A DNA stretch of 64,000 nucleotides from JBAJNN01 sp036881905 (GCA_036881905.1 JBAJNN010000001.1:62001-126000), one strand, 5' to 3'; positions 20,252 to 30,017 are shown, counted from the stretch's first letter. Notes: generated by a model not told the origin, from the sequence alone. Numbers and translations are program-made.

Positions 20252-20791
20252 GGGACGAATTTTCCAAAACTGCGTAGGCTCGATGGCCTGCAATGTGTTC
20301 GAGACACGGTCCGGCTAAAGGTTTATTCTCCCCATTCAGCGCGGATCGGTCCAGTCTGCGACCCTCATGCCCCTATCGGCAAAGAAGCGGGCCGGTCTTT
20401 TCAAACACTGCATGATACACCTTGGACAGTATAATGTCATGGGCGGGAATCGCCGGTCGAACTCCGTGGAGGGATTGACCTGTTCCAGAGCATAATTCGA
20501 GGCGCAAGCGCAAGCTGCGGATCGATCAAGATTATGCGGACAAAAGAGAGCATAATCCGGGCTTGCCAGGCGAGAGCCGCGAACGATCAGGATTATGCAG
20601 CAAAATAAAGATTTCCAAGAGCGCCGGTTCGATTCAATCGGATCGAACGGCGTTCCGGGAGCTTATCCGCCTAGGGTTTCATGTGCTCTTTCCGGCTTGC
20701 AAAAAGGCGGGGCGGGTCGTGATCATGACCCAAATGCGCACCGCGCCACAATACGCCAAACATGGCGGATGAAATCTTAAGCATCGCTTTA
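20252..20791. other. Intergenic stretch between lptM and the GNAT gene, carrying repeat copy A
   Basis: About 540 bases without a supported gene. The outer parts (20252-20480 and 20660-20791) show no recognisable feature. The centre holds a two-hairpin dispersed repeat with its terminal hairpin duplicated. In many relatives argH lies in this interval; no trace of it is visible in any frame. Confidence 0.6.
20487..20657 (-). repeat. Dispersed two-hairpin repeat, copy A, with duplicated terminal hairpin
   Basis: Read on the minus strand, the core (20657 to 20548) has a first hairpin with arms CCGTTCGAT and ATCGAACCGG, an AT-rich linker (TCTTTATTTTG) and a second hairpin with arms GCATAATC and GATTATGC ending in TCT. 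A second GCATAATC/AATTATGC hairpin follows at 20539-20487. The same architecture and near-identical sequence occur at 51391-51500 and 61074-61176. Confidence 0.8.
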
Positions 20792-21187
20792 TCAACGATT
20801 GCGCTCGACCACAAAGGCATTTTCGGCTCGGGACATACCGATTTTAGGATAGTAATTCATCGTCCCGGGCGTGGATAGCAGAACCAGCATTGCTTCATCC
20901 CCGATCGCATCTCGCACCATGTCGATCAGGCGCTTGCCTATGCCTCGCCGCTGACAGTCGCCGTCCACCGTGAGATCCGAGAGATAGCAACAATAGCTGA
21001 AATCAGTCAAACCTCGGCACATGCCTATCAGCTTGCCCCCATCCCAAGCCGACATGACCAGATCGGCGCCGGCCAACATCCGCGCGATCCGCACCAGATC
21101 GCCTGTGGGCCGAATGATGCCGGAACTCTCGAAGACCCTGGCGACGTCTTGCGGATCCAACGGGTCGTTATGGCGATATTCGATCAT
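20792..21187 (-). CDS. GNAT-family N-acetyltransferase
   Basis: 131 aa. The acetyl-CoA-binding motif is QRRGIGKRLID, preceded by the beta-4 strand SDLTVDGDC and followed by AMLVLLSTPGTMNYYPKIGM, a pattern seen in small GNAT proteins of the YhbS/YjcF-like type. The substrate cannot be told from sequence. The gene stands alone between the repeat-bearing gap and the divergent tlpA-like gene. It sits in the interval that holds argH in many relatives, which suggests local rearrangement. Confidence 0.82.
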   Translation of the reverse strand: MIEYRHNDPLDPQDVARVFESSGIIRPTGDLVRIARMLAGADLVMSAWDGGKLIGMCRGLTDFSYCCYLSDLTVDGDCQRRGIGKRLIDMVRDAIGDEAMLVLLSTPGTMNYYPKIGMSRAENAFVVERNR

Positions 21188-21290
21188 GTCGGCTTGACTC
21201 TTAGTTGCTTCTTAGGCGAGCTTTCCTTGCAGGCTTCAGACCTACAACGCAAGCCGTCCTCCCGGAAGAGCCAATGAGTGACTGACTATA

Positions 21291-21947
21291 ATGCCGCAAA
21301 TTCACAATTCCAGAAAGACGCCGCCTATCGTGATCCGGGCCCTTTTGCTCTCGGCCATTGCGATCTTGGGGGTCGCTGCTTACCTGAGTTTCACGGCAGC
21401 GAATAATAGCTCATCTTCATTGCCTGACGCGGCCGGCGCCGTCAACCCGCTTGACGCCACAGTGGCGAAAGGGACCATGGGGGCTTTCATCGTGAATGCG
21501 GCCCCCTACCCTTTGCCCGATATTGCTTTTTTCGATGGCGACGGCAAGCCCCGCACGCTCAAGGAATGGCGCGGCCGCGTGGTTTTACTCAATCTATGGG
21601 CAAGCTGGTGTTCACCCTGTCGCTCGGAAATGCCGGCGTTGGCAAAACTGCAGGCTCGACTCGGCAGCCGCGATTTCGAAGTCCTGGCCATCAGCTTCGA
21701 TCGGAAAGGCATCGAAACCTCGCGACCTTTTCTACACGGGATCAGTGTGCGCAATCTGGCGCTTTATGAGGACAGATCGGGTAAAATCCTGGATAGTCTC
21801 AACGCGCCGGGGCTTCCGACAACGCTGTTGGTTGACCGTGAAGGCCGTGAGCTTGGCCGTCTTGTCGGACCGGCTTCGTGGGATTCGCAACAAGCGATGG
21901 CCTTGATAGAATGGGCGCTCAATCCACGAAAATCCGCCGGGCAGTAA
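21291..21947 (+). CDS. TlpA-like membrane-anchored thiol-disulfide oxidoreductase
   Basis: 218 aa. An uncleaved signal anchor at about residues 11-31 (IVIRALLLSAIAILGVAAYL) is followed by a periplasmic thioredoxin fold. The redox motif WCSPC puts the cysteines at residues 107 and 110, inside LNLWASWCSPCRSEMPAL, and the cis-Pro loop is in NAPGLPTTLLVD. Family members reduce apocytochrome or Cu-site cysteines. In alphaproteobacteria this gene is often divergent from argH-lptM-lysA; here it faces a GNAT gene instead. It converges on hbd with a 15-base gap. Confidence 0.88.
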   Translation: MPQIHNSRKTPPIVIRALLLSAIAILGVAAYLSFTAANNSSSSLPDAAGAVNPLDATVAKGTMGAFIVNAAPYPLPDIAFFDGDGKPRTLKEWRGRVVLLNLWASWCSPCRSEMPALAKLQARLGSRDFEVLAISFDRKGIETSRPFLHGISVRNLALYEDRSGKILDSLNAPGLPTTLLVDREGRELGRLVGPASWDSQQAMALIEWALNPRKSAGQ

Positions 21948-21962
21948 AACCGGTCGCGCCCT

Positions 21963-22838
21963 TCAGCGGGTTGGAACCGGAGGATCGTGATTGTAGTCAT
22001 AAAAGCCGCGTTTGGTCTTGCGGCCGAGCCAGTTGGCTTCGACATACTTAACCAGAAGCGGGCAAGGGCGATATTTGGAATCGGACAGACCGTCATAGAG
22101 CACCTGCATGATCGACAGGCAGGTGTCCAGACCGATAAAATCAGCCAGTTCCAAAGGCCCCATGGGATGGCGCGTGCCGAGTTTCATGGCGGTATCGACC
22201 GCCTCGATCGTGCCGACGCCTTCATAGACGGTGTAGATGGCCTCATTGATCATCGGCAGAAGAATCCGGTTCACGATAAAGCCCGGAAAGTCCTCGGCCA
22301 TGGCAATGGTCTTGCCGAGGCCGGTCACGAACTGTTTCGCACAGGCAAAGGTTCCCTCCGAGGTTGCGATACCGCGAATCAGCTCGACCAACGTCATGAC
22401 CGGAACCGGATTCATGAAATGGATGCCGATAAACCGTCCCGGCCGGTCGGTCGTTGCCGCAAGCCTGGTGATGGAAAGCGATGAGGTATTGGTGGCGATC
22501 AGCGTTTTTTCCGGCAAATGCGGGCATAATTCGTCGAAAACCGTGCTCTTGACAGTCTCATTTTCGACGACGGCTTCAATAACAAGGTCGCATTCGGCCA
22601 GCCCGCCATAATCTTCGGCAATAGAGATGCGCCCCAGAGTGGCTTTGCGATCGTGTTCGAAAATTTTTTCCTTGCTCAGCTGACGCATCAAATTGCGATC
22701 GATCACAGCCAATCCAGCCGCGGCCTGGTCGGGCGACGCATCATTGAGGCGAACTTTATATCCGCTAGCGGCGCAAATCTGGGCGATCCCGCTGCCCATC
22801 TGCCCCACGCCAATGATTCCGACTTGGTGAATATCCAC
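21963..22838 (-). CDS. hbd: 3-hydroxybutyryl-CoA dehydrogenase
   Basis: About 291 aa. It oxidises 3-hydroxyacyl-CoA with NAD(P). The Rossmann motif GVGQMGSGIA is near the N-terminus, then LVIEAVVENETVK, the catalytic FIGIHFMNPVPVM, and GFIVNRILLPMINEAIY with TKLG-like MKLGTRHPMGPLELADFIGLD in the C-terminal helical domain. GTG 22838 is taken as start because AGGAGG lies six bases upstream; an in-frame TTG at 22853 overlaps that site. It follows etfA on the same strand after about 75 bases, linking beta-oxidation or butyrate-type chemistry to electron-transfer flavoprotein. Confidence 0.94.
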   Translation of the reverse strand: MDIHQVGIIGVGQMGSGIAQICAASGYKVRLNDASPDQAAAGLAVIDRNLMRQLSKEKIFEHDRKATLGRISIAEDYGGLAECDLVIEAVVENETVKSTVFDELCPHLPEKTLIATNTSSLSITRLAATTDRPGRFIGIHFMNPVPVMTLVELIRGIATSEGTFACAKQFVTGLGKTIAMAEDFPGFIVNRILLPMINEAIYTVYEGVGTIEAVDTAMKLGTRHPMGPLELADFIGLDTCLSIMQVLYDGLSDSKYRPCPLLVKYVEANWLGRKTKRGFYDYNHDPPVPTR

Positions 22839-22844
22839 TTCTTT

Positions 22845-22850
22845 CCTCCT
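22845..22850 (-). promoter_or_regulatory. Strong ribosome binding site of hbd
   Basis: Coding-strand AGGAGG followed by AAAGAA and then GTG at 22838. The ideal spacing shows that the GTG, not the upstream TTG at 22853, begins the protein. Confidence 0.8.
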
Positions 22851-22914
22851 CAATTTATGATTTTTATCATAGCGTCAATACAAAATTTTTATATCTTGGT
22901 TTAAGATATACCAC

Positions 22915-23856
22915 TCAGTAACCCAGCCTGGCGAGCTCTCTGTCCAGCTCTGGGATCGCCTCGAATAGATCCGCGACCAGACCATAATCGGCGACTTTGA
23001 AAATCGGTGCTTCCGCGTCTTTATTGATGGCGACGATAATTTTGGAGTCCTTCATCCCGGCCAGATGTTGAATCGCCCCGGAAATGCCGACCGCAATATA
23101 AAGCTCCGGCGACACGGCGACGCCGGTTTGGCCGACCTGGCGATCATTGGCGATAAAACCGGCATCAACCGCCGCGCGAGAAGCGCCGATGGCGGCGTTG
23201 AGCCTGTCGGCGATTTTTTCCAGCAGCTGAAAATTCTGTTGCGACCGCAACCCGCGCCCGCCGGAAATGACGATGGGGGCCGAGGCCAGATCGGGCCGGT
23301 CGGACGGGGTGAGACTCTCCTCGACATGCTCCGACATTGCCGGATTTTGCGGGGCGGCGACAGTCTTAATCGCCGCCGATCCGCCATTGCCCGCGGCCGC
23401 GAAAGCAGAGACGCGTACGGTTATCACCTTCTTCGGCTCGTCGGTCTCGACAGTCTGAATGGCGTTGCCGGCATAGATCGGACGTTCAAACGTGGTCGCG
23501 GATTTGACCACGGTAATATCGGAAATCTGCATCACGTCGAGCAGGGCGGCAATGCGCGGCATGACGTTTTTGCCACTGGCGCTCGCCGCAGCCATAATCG
23601 CGTCATACTCATCCGCGAGTCCCAGAACCAATGCCGCCACAGGCTCGGCAAGCGGGTATGCGAACATCGCATCATCGCATTTCAGAACCGTGGTCACGCC
23701 GGCAAGTTTCGCCGCCTCCCCGGCGGCGGCTCCGCAATCATACCCGGCAATCAGCACATGGACCTCATCTCCCAATTCTTTCGCCGCACTCAGGGTTCGC
23801 TTGGTGGCGTCCCTGATTGCGGTATTGTGATGTTCGCCGATCAACAAAGTCGTCAT
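22915..23856 (-). CDS. etfA: Electron transfer flavoprotein alpha subunit
   Basis: 313 aa. It forms the FAD-binding EtfAB heterodimer that carries electrons from acyl-CoA dehydrogenases to ETF-ubiquinone oxidoreductase. The C-terminal FAD domain shows VISGGRGLRS, GASRAAVDAGFI, GQTGVAVSPELYIAVGISGAIQHLAGM and VAINKDAEAPIFKVADYGLV, all hallmark segments. ATG 23856 lies two bases after the etfB stop codon; a TTG two codons earlier is less likely. It is the second gene of an etfB-etfA-hbd set. Confidence 0.97.
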   Translation of the reverse strand: MTTLLIGEHHNTAIRDATKRTLSAAKELGDEVHVLIAGYDCGAAAGEAAKLAGVTTVLKCDDAMFAYPLAEPVAALVLGLADEYDAIMAAASASGKNVMPRIAALLDVMQISDITVVKSATTFERPIYAGNAIQTVETDEPKKVITVRVSAFAAAGNGGSAAIKTVAAPQNPAMSEHVEESLTPSDRPDLASAPIVISGGRGLRSQQNFQLLEKIADRLNAAIGASRAAVDAGFIANDRQVGQTGVAVSPELYIAVGISGAIQHLAGMKDSKIIVAINKDAEAPIFKVADYGLVADLFEAIPELDRELARLGY

Positions 23857-23858
23857 GA

Positions 23859-24608
23859 TCAAATGACCCCGGCTTCATTCTTGAGCCTGTCAACCAGCTC
23901 GCCGACCGAGGCCACCATGATACCCGCCTGTCGCTTCGCCGGCGCGTTGGTGTGAAGAATTTTCAGTCTCGCTCGGCAGTCCACGCCGTAATCGGCCGGC
24001 GTTTTCTCCAAAATCGGCTTTTTCCTCGCCTTCATGATATTGGGCAATAACGCATAGCGCGGCTCATTGAGCCGCAAGTCGCTGGTTACCACGGCCGGTA
24101 ATTTGACCCTCACGATCTGCAAACCGCCGTCGATTTCGCGGGTCACCTTGAGATGGGTGTCTTCAAACTCGATTTCGCAGGCGAAGGTCGCCTGCGGCCA
24201 GCCTAGAAGCGCAGCCAGCATCTGACCGGTCTGATTGCAATCATCGTCGATCGCCTGTTTACCGGCAATCACCAGGCCGGGAGCTTCTTCCTCAACGATG
24301 GCTTTGAGGATTTTGGCGACAGCCAGAGGCTCGATCATATCTTCATAATGAACGACAATGCCGCGATCGGCGCCCATGGCCAGCGCGGTGCGGACGGTCT
24401 CGCTTGAGCGTCGCGGACCGATGGCAACGGCAATGATGTCTTCGGCCTTCCCGGCTTCCTTCAGTCTTATGGCTTCTTCGAGCGCAATTTCGTCAAAAGG
24501 GTTCATCGACATTTTGACGTTGGCAAGCTCGACGCCCGAACCGTCGGCCCTGACATGAACTTTGACATTGTAATCAACGACCCGTTTCACCGGCACCAGA
24601 ATCTTCAT
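23859..24608 (-). CDS. etfB: Electron transfer flavoprotein beta subunit
   Basis: 249 aa, the usual length, partner of etfA. It begins [16 protein letters not shown] and carries [19 protein letters not shown], the nucleotide-binding [18 protein letters not shown] and the recognition-loop region with [16 protein letters not shown], which docks on acyl-CoA dehydrogenases. A good ribosome binding site (GGAGGGATAGG) precedes the ATG. It is the first gene of the set and divergent from polA, with about 225 bases between that should hold both promoters. Confidence 0.97.
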   Translation of the reverse strand: MKILVPVKRVVDYNVKVHVRADGSGVELANVKMSMNPFDEIALEEAIRLKEAGKAEDIIAVAIGPRRSSETVRTALAMGADRGIVVHYEDMIEPLAVAKILKAIVEEEAPGLVIAGKQAIDDDCNQTGQMLAALLGWPQATFACEIEFEDTHLKVTREIDGGLQIVRVKLPAVVTSDLRLNEPRYALLPNIMKARKKPILEKTPADYGVDCRARLKILHTNAPAKRQAGIMVASVGELVDRLKNEAGVI

Positions 24609-24834
24609 ATTTTCCTATCCCTCCGACGATCCAAACCATTTGAACCATCGCGATAACGGTGCCGGCGCGCGGCTGACAGGTTTTCCTAACACTTTGGTCT
24701 CGCAAGCCGGACTGAATCGTTACAAAATCAATCCAACCGCGGTTTTACGGTAATTTTCGCAAAAAAGCCATATCCACGGTCAAGGACCAATTTGTCTCTG
24801 GCCTTCAAGGTCGCCATATGGCATTTTGGCGGCT

Positions 24835-27756
24835 ATGAACAACACATCATTATCTCCCCGCATGCTGAACGAGAATGATCGCCTTTGTCTCATAGACGGT
24901 TCGGGGTATATTTTCCGCGCCTACCATGCCTTGCCCGCGCTGACACGGAAATCGGACGATCTGCCGGTTGGGGCCGTTCACGGTTTCTGTGCCATGTTGA
25001 TGAAAGTGTTGCGCGAGGCCAATCATGGTGCGGCCAATCATGGCGAAAGGCTGACACATCTGGCTGTGATCCTCGATCATTCCGCGACCACCTTCCGCAA
25101 GCGAATCTATGCCGCCTATAAGGCCAACCGGCCAGAACCGCCCGAAGACCTCATTGTCCAGTTCGGCCTGATCCGCCAGGCGATACGGGCTTTCAACGTG
25201 CCTTGTATCGAGCAGGAGGACTATGAGGCCGACGATCTTATCGCGACCTATACGCGTCAAGCCCGCGAGGCCGGCGCGCCGGTTCGCATCGTCTCGTCGG
25301 ACAAGGATCTGATGCAGCTTGTCGATTCGCATGTGACGATGATCGACACCATGAAAGCGATGATGGTCGGGCCCCGACAGGTTGAGGAAAAATTTGGCGT
25401 GCCCCCGGGCAAGGTGATCGACGTGCAGGCGCTCGCCGGCGATTCGGTCGATAACATCCCCGGCGTTCCGGGGATCGGCATCAAGACCGGCGCCATGCTC
25501 ATCAATGAATATGGCGATCTGGATAGCCTTCTCGATCGCGCCGGTGAGATCAGACAAAAAAAGCGACGCGAAGCGCTTCTGGCCTTTGCCGACCAAGCGC
25601 GCCTGTCGCGGCAACTCGTCACTTTGAAAGACGATGTGCCGGTTGAGAACAAAATCACCGATTTCGCGCTGCGCTCCCCCGATGCGCCCATGCTGATCGG
25701 CTTCCTCAAAGCCATGGAGTTTACCTCGCTCACCAAGCGCGTCGCCGCAGGGTTAAAGGCCGATGACGAGCATATCAAACCGGTTGCGGTGGAAACGGGA
25801 GACTGGAAAGGCGCCGCTTTCCACCGCAGCAATGGCGCCGCTGGTGGAGCAGGCACCAGTCAGACGCCCGGTTCCAGAGCGGCGCTGGCGGGCAAAATGG
25901 TCAGGGCAATTCCCGTCGATCGGTTAGCCTACGAGACAGTCACGACGCTTGAGCGTCTCGAAGAGTGGATCGCTGAAGGCTGCGATCGCGCGGTCATTGC
26001 GGTTGATACCGAAACCACCTCCCTGTCGGCCTTCACCGCCGAACTGGTCGGCATTTCCCTGGCGCTGGAGCCGGGGCGGGCCTGTTATATACCGTTGGCT
26101 CACCGCAGCGCCGGTGGTCTTGATTTCACTCCTCGCGAGACAGTGCAGATCGACCGGGACACCGCGCTCGAAAAACTGCGGCCAATGCTCGAAGACCAAG
26201 CTGTCATGAAAGTTGGCCAGAACATCAAATACGACTGGCTGATTCTCATTCGTCACGGTATTCGTCTGGCCCCGGTCGATGATACCATGCTGATGTCCTG
26301 CACTCTCGATTCCGGGCGCGGTGGACACGGCCTTGACGCCCTGTCGAGACGCCATATCGGCCATGAGACGATATCCTACAGGCAAGTGACGGGGTCCGGC
26401 AAACAGAAGGTGACCTTCGATCTCGTGCCGATCGATGAGGCGACGGCCTATGCCGGCGAAGACGCCGATATAACGCTCAGACTATGGCAGGTTTTGAAGC
26501 TCCGACTGGTGGCGGAAGGTAAAATGACGGTCTATGAAACGCTGGAGCGCGCGATCATACCGATCATCGGCGAGATGGAGCGGGTCGGCGTCATGGTTGA
26601 CGACGCTGTTCTCGCCCATCTGTCCAATGAGTTCGCCAAGAGCATGCTTTTGCTTGAAGAGGAAATTTATCAACTCGCCGGGGAGCGGTTCAATGTTGCT
26701 TCGCCCAAGCAGCTGGGCGCTATTCTGTTTGAGAAGATGGGATTGTCCGGGGAGGGAAAAACCAAAACCGGGGCCTGGGGGACCGGGGCCAAGGTTTTGG
26801 AACGCCTCGCCGGACAGGGCCACGACCTACCGTTGCGGGTGCTGCAATGGCGCCAGCTTGCCAAACTTAAATCCACCTACACCGATGCGCTGCCCGAACA
26901 TATTGACAGCGAAAAACGGGTCCACACCTCCTGGCACCTGGCCGCAACCAGTACCGGCCGGCTGGCCTCATCGGACCCCAACCTGCAAAATATTCCGATC
27001 CGCACACCAGAGGGGCGCAAAATTCGCACCGCCTTTGTCGCCCCGCCCGGATGCAAACTCATAAGCGCCGATTACAGTCAGATCGAGCTGCGCGTTCTGG
27101 CGCATATCGCCGATATAGCCGAGCTTCAGCGGGCTTTTGCCGATGGCGTCGATATTCATGCCCTGACCGCTTCGGAAATGTTCTCACACCCCATCAAGGG
27201 GATGGACCCCATGATCCGTCGGCGGGCCAAGGAAATCAATTTCGGCATCATCTATGGCATATCGGCCTTCGGACTGGCAAACCGGCTCGGCATCGCGCGC
27301 GAGGAAGCCGCAGATTACATTAAACGCTATTTTGAACGCTTCCCCGGGATTCGTGACTATATGGAAGCAACCAAAGCCTATTGTCGCGAGCATGGCTATG
27401 TGGAAACGCTTTTTGGCCGCCGGTGCCACTTTCCCGGCATCACTGTGAAAACACCCGCCGAGCGCGCCTTCAATGAACGTGCGGCGATCAATGCGCCCAT
27501 TCAGGGGACGGCCGCCGACATTATCCGCCGCGCCATGATCCGCATGCCTGAGGCTTTTGCCAAGGCCGGGCTGAAGTTACGTATGGCTCTCCAGGTTCAC
27601 GACGAGTTGATCTTCGAGGCGAATGATGCCGAGGTCGGGGCGGTGACGAAGCTTGCGGTCGGCGTCATGGAGCGAGCGTGCGAACCTGCCGTCGCGTTGA
27701 AGGTTCCGCTGCGGGTCGATGCTCGCGCGGCGGACAACTGGGACGAGGCGCATTAG
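24835..27756 (+). CDS. polA: DNA polymerase I
   Basis: 973 aa with three domains. The 5' nuclease occupies about residues 1-290 (LIDGSGYIFRAYHALP, YEADDLIATY, GDSVDNIPGVPGIG). The 3'-5' proofreading exonuclease appears intact: VDTETTSL, VGQNIKYDW and YAGEDADITL supply the acidic residues. The polymerase domain has ADYSQIELRVLAHI (motif A), RRRAKEINFGIIYGIS (motif B) and LQVHDELIFE (motif C). Its role is Okazaki-fragment maturation and repair synthesis. ATG 24835 is chosen over a TTG at 24826; neither has a strong ribosome binding site. It converges on rpoH with about 40 bases of purine-rich DNA after the stop and no clear terminator. Confidence 0.97.
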   Translation: MNNTSLSPRMLNENDRLCLIDGSGYIFRAYHALPALTRKSDDLPVGAVHGFCAMLMKVLREANHGAANHGERLTHLAVILDHSATTFRKRIYAAYKANRPEPPEDLIVQFGLIRQAIRAFNVPCIEQEDYEADDLIATYTRQAREAGAPVRIVSSDKDLMQLVDSHVTMIDTMKAMMVGPRQVEEKFGVPPGKVIDVQALAGDSVDNIPGVPGIGIKTGAMLINEYGDLDSLLDRAGEIRQKKRREALLAFADQARLSRQLVTLKDDVPVENKITDFALRSPDAPMLIGFLKAMEFTSLTKRVAAGLKADDEHIKPVAVETGDWKGAAFHRSNGAAGGAGTSQTPGSRAALAGKMVRAIPVDRLAYETVTTLERLEEWIAEGCDRAVIAVDTETTSLSAFTAELVGISLALEPGRACYIPLAHRSAGGLDFTPRETVQIDRDTALEKLRPMLEDQAVMKVGQNIKYDWLILIRHGIRLAPVDDTMLMSCTLDSGRGGHGLDALSRRHIGHETISYRQVTGSGKQKVTFDLVPIDEATAYAGEDADITLRLWQVLKLRLVAEGKMTVYETLERAIIPIIGEMERVGVMVDDAVLAHLSNEFAKSMLLLEEEIYQLAGERFNVASPKQLGAILFEKMGLSGEGKTKTGAWGTGAKVLERLAGQGHDLPLRVLQWRQLAKLKSTYTDALPEHIDSEKRVHTSWHLAATSTGRLASSDPNLQNIPIRTPEGRKIRTAFVAPPGCKLISADYSQIELRVLAHIADIAELQRAFADGVDIHALTASEMFSHPIKGMDPMIRRRAKEINFGIIYGISAFGLANRLGIAREEAADYIKRYFERFPGIRDYMEATKAYCREHGYVETLFGRRCHFPGITVKTPAERAFNERAAINAPIQGTAADIIRRAMIRMPEAFAKAGLKLRMALQVHDELIFEANDAEVGAVTKLAVGVMERACEPAVALKVPLRVDARAADNWDEAH

Positions 27757-27913
27757 GGTACCTGCAGCCGGAACGCGGCGAAAACCGCTAACCGTGAGCC
27801 ATTCACGAGAGAATCATAACATTTTTAAGCGGCGACCTTGCAAGATCGAGGATCGGAGAATTTATGCGGCTAAAGCCACCCGACACACGACCATAATGAG
27901 CCGGGCGGACCTC

Positions 27914-28798
27914 TTAACTGGCGGCAGGCATGGCTTCAAGACCCCGATTTCTCACCGCTTTTTGCACCTTTTCAAAGGCCCGCGCCTCAATCTGACGAAT
28001 CCGCTCGCGCGAAACGCCGAACTCGCCGGATAATTCCTGCAATGTTAACGCCGGCTCGCTCAAACGCCTAGCCTTAAAAATCTGTCTTTCCCGATCATTG
28101 AGACCATCCATGGCCTCGACAAGGCAGCGGTGACGAATGCCGGACTGTTCCCCGGCGACAAGACGCGCTTCCTGATCGTCTGCCTCATCAGCTAGAAGAT
28201 CCTGCCATTCGCCGCCATCACCATCGGCTCTCAACGGCGCATTCAGGGAGGAATCGCCGCTAAGACGGCGGTTCATGGACACTACATCCTCTTCTGACAC
28301 GCCGAGCTGTTTAGCGATAACACCAACCTGATCGGGCCGCAAATCGCCATCTTCAAGCGCCTGAATCTGCCCCTTTACCTTGCGCAGGTTGAAAAACAAC
28401 TTCTTCTGGCTCGCTGTCGTGCCCATCCGCACCAGACTCCAGGATCGCAGAATGAATTCCTGAATGGAGGCGCGAATCCACCACATAGCATAGGTGGCGA
28501 GCCGGAATCCCCGGTCGGGATCGAAGCGTTTGACCGCCTGCATAAGGCCGACATTGCCCTCCGACACAATCTCGGAGATCGGCAAACCGTAGCCCCGGTA
28601 TCCCATGGCAATCTTGGCCACCAGACGCAGATGGCTGGTGACGAGACGATGGGCCGCGTCCCGATCATTATGCTCGCGCCAGCGTTTGGCCAGCATGCAT
28701 TCCTGTTCAGGTTCCAGCATCGCGAAACGCCGGATTTCCTGAAGGTAGCGGCTCAAACCGCTTTCTCTGATCAATGAAGGCAATGTTCTTGCAGTCAT
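27914..28798 (-). CDS. rpoH: RNA polymerase sigma-32 family factor RpoH
   Basis: 294 aa. The order is region 1.2 (GLSRYLQEIRRFAMLEP), region 2 with GYGLPISEIVSEGNVGLMQA and the -10 helix RLATYAMWWIRASIQEFIL, the RpoH box QKKLFFNLRKVKGQ, and region 4 with GVSRERIRQIEARAFEKV. The RpoH box separates it from RpoD and RpoS. It directs heat-shock transcription. AAGGAGGG lies five bases before ATG 28798; an upstream start at 28885 would add a non-conserved leader. Its place next to rluD is typical of alphaproteobacteria. Whether the genome has a second rpoH cannot be seen here. Confidence 0.95.
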   Translation of the reverse strand: MTARTLPSLIRESGLSRYLQEIRRFAMLEPEQECMLAKRWREHNDRDAAHRLVTSHLRLVAKIAMGYRGYGLPISEIVSEGNVGLMQAVKRFDPDRGFRLATYAMWWIRASIQEFILRSWSLVRMGTTASQKKLFFNLRKVKGQIQALEDGDLRPDQVGVIAKQLGVSEEDVVSMNRRLSGDSSLNAPLRADGDGGEWQDLLADEADDQEARLVAGEQSGIRHRCLVEAMDGLNDRERQIFKARRLSEPALTLQELSGEFGVSRERIRQIEARAFEKVQKAVRNRGLEAMPAAS

Positions 28799-28803
28799 CA
28801 CAA

Positions 28804-28811
28804 CCCTCCTT
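28804..28811 (-). promoter_or_regulatory. Ribosome binding site deciding the rpoH start
   Basis: Coding-strand AAGGAGGG followed by TTGTG and ATG. It supports initiation at 28798 and makes the in-frame codon at 28885 unlikely. Confidence 0.75.
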
Positions 28812-29012
28812 TCCGGCGAGGCACAAAATGCGTTTGGCGTGCTCTTACCGCTGCTGTCGAGCAGGTTTTCTTGAACGCATCGCAAACGCCGATGGTTTCT
28901 ATCCTATACGAAAAGCACCAAATGTCAAGACATTCGAGAGAAAACCTCTCAAAGCCCAAGCCAACACAGGTCCTTCTGATTTTTGCTCATAAAGCTTCTG
29001 GGAAAACCCGGT

Positions 29013-30017
29013 TCACGGTAAAACCCATGAATGGCTGGAAAGGGTTTGCAAAAGCCATTGAAAATCGTCCGGCGGAGTGCTCTCGAAACACAGGCTGTCG
29101 CCACTGAGCGGATGCTCGAACCCCAAACGCGCCGCATGTAATGCTTGGCGACCTAATATTTTTAGGGCCTCACACGCAGCTTGCGGCAGTCTACGGGCGC
29201 TGGCGGCAAATCCGGCGGCATAGGCCTTATCCCCCAGAAGCGGATGGCCCATATGAGACATATGTACACGAATTTGATGCGTGCGTCCAGTTTCGAGATG
29301 ACATTCCACATATGACACTGCTGGCGCGAGTCCAGCTTTAGGAAAATAATCCTTAACCAGATAATGTGTTATCGCCGTCCGTCCGCCTCTTTTCGTCACA
29401 GCCATTTTCCGTCGATTTCCGCTCGAACGGCCGATAACAGCGGAAATAACTCCCTTGCGCCGCTCCGGACAGCCCCAGACCAATGCCACATAACTTCGTT
29501 TCAGCCGTCCGTCGCGACCATGTGCGGCAAATTGCCGCGCAAGCCCCGCATGGGCCTTATCGGTCTTGGCGGCGACCATCAACCCGCTGGTGTCCTTGTC
29601 GAGCCTGTGGACGATGCCGGGCCGCATAACCCCGCCGATACCCGACAGGCTGCTCCCGCAATGGGCAAGCAATGCGTTGACGAGCGTCCCCGTCCAGTGG
29701 CCGGCGCTGGGATGAACGACAAGGCCGGCAGGCTTGTCGATAACAATCAGCTGATCGTCTTCATAAATCACATTGAGGGCAATGGCCTGCGCTTTTGCGC
29801 CGGACTCAAGCGCGGGGGGAACAGTCACGATAATCCCTTCACCGGGTTTGACCCGATAATCGGGATTCATTATGGTGCGATCGTCGGCGCTGACCTGGCC
29901 CTGCTTTATCAGAGCCTTGAAGCGTGACCGGCTGATATCGCCGAAATGACAACCGAGCACGCGATCAAGACGATCGCCGTCATTGGCCTGCGGGATAATG
30001 AGGTTATGTTCTCTCAT
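29013..30017 (-). CDS. rluD: 23S rRNA pseudouridine synthase RluD family
   Basis: 334 aa. An N-terminal S4 RNA-binding domain (GDRLDRVLG, RSRFKALIKQGQVSAD) is followed by a catalytic RluA-type domain with the active-site Asp in HRLDKDTSGLMV and the LETGRTHQIRVHMSHMGHPLLGD motif. Known role: pseudouridines 1911/1915/1917 of 23S rRNA. ATG 30017 is preferred because the alternative at 30032 overlaps the start of the divergent small membrane gene. It lies about 215 bases upstream of rpoH on the same strand. Confidence 0.94.
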   Translation of the reverse strand: MREHNLIIPQANDGDRLDRVLGCHFGDISRSRFKALIKQGQVSADDRTIMNPDYRVKPGEGIIVTVPPALESGAKAQAIALNVIYEDDQLIVIDKPAGLVVHPSAGHWTGTLVNALLAHCGSSLSGIGGVMRPGIVHRLDKDTSGLMVAAKTDKAHAGLARQFAAHGRDGRLKRSYVALVWGCPERRKGVISAVIGRSSGNRRKMAVTKRGGRTAITHYLVKDYFPKAGLAPAVSYVECHLETGRTHQIRVHMSHMGHPLLGDKAYAAGFAASARRLPQAACEALKILGRQALHAARLGFEHPLSGDSLCFESTPPDDFQWLLQTLSSHSWVLP

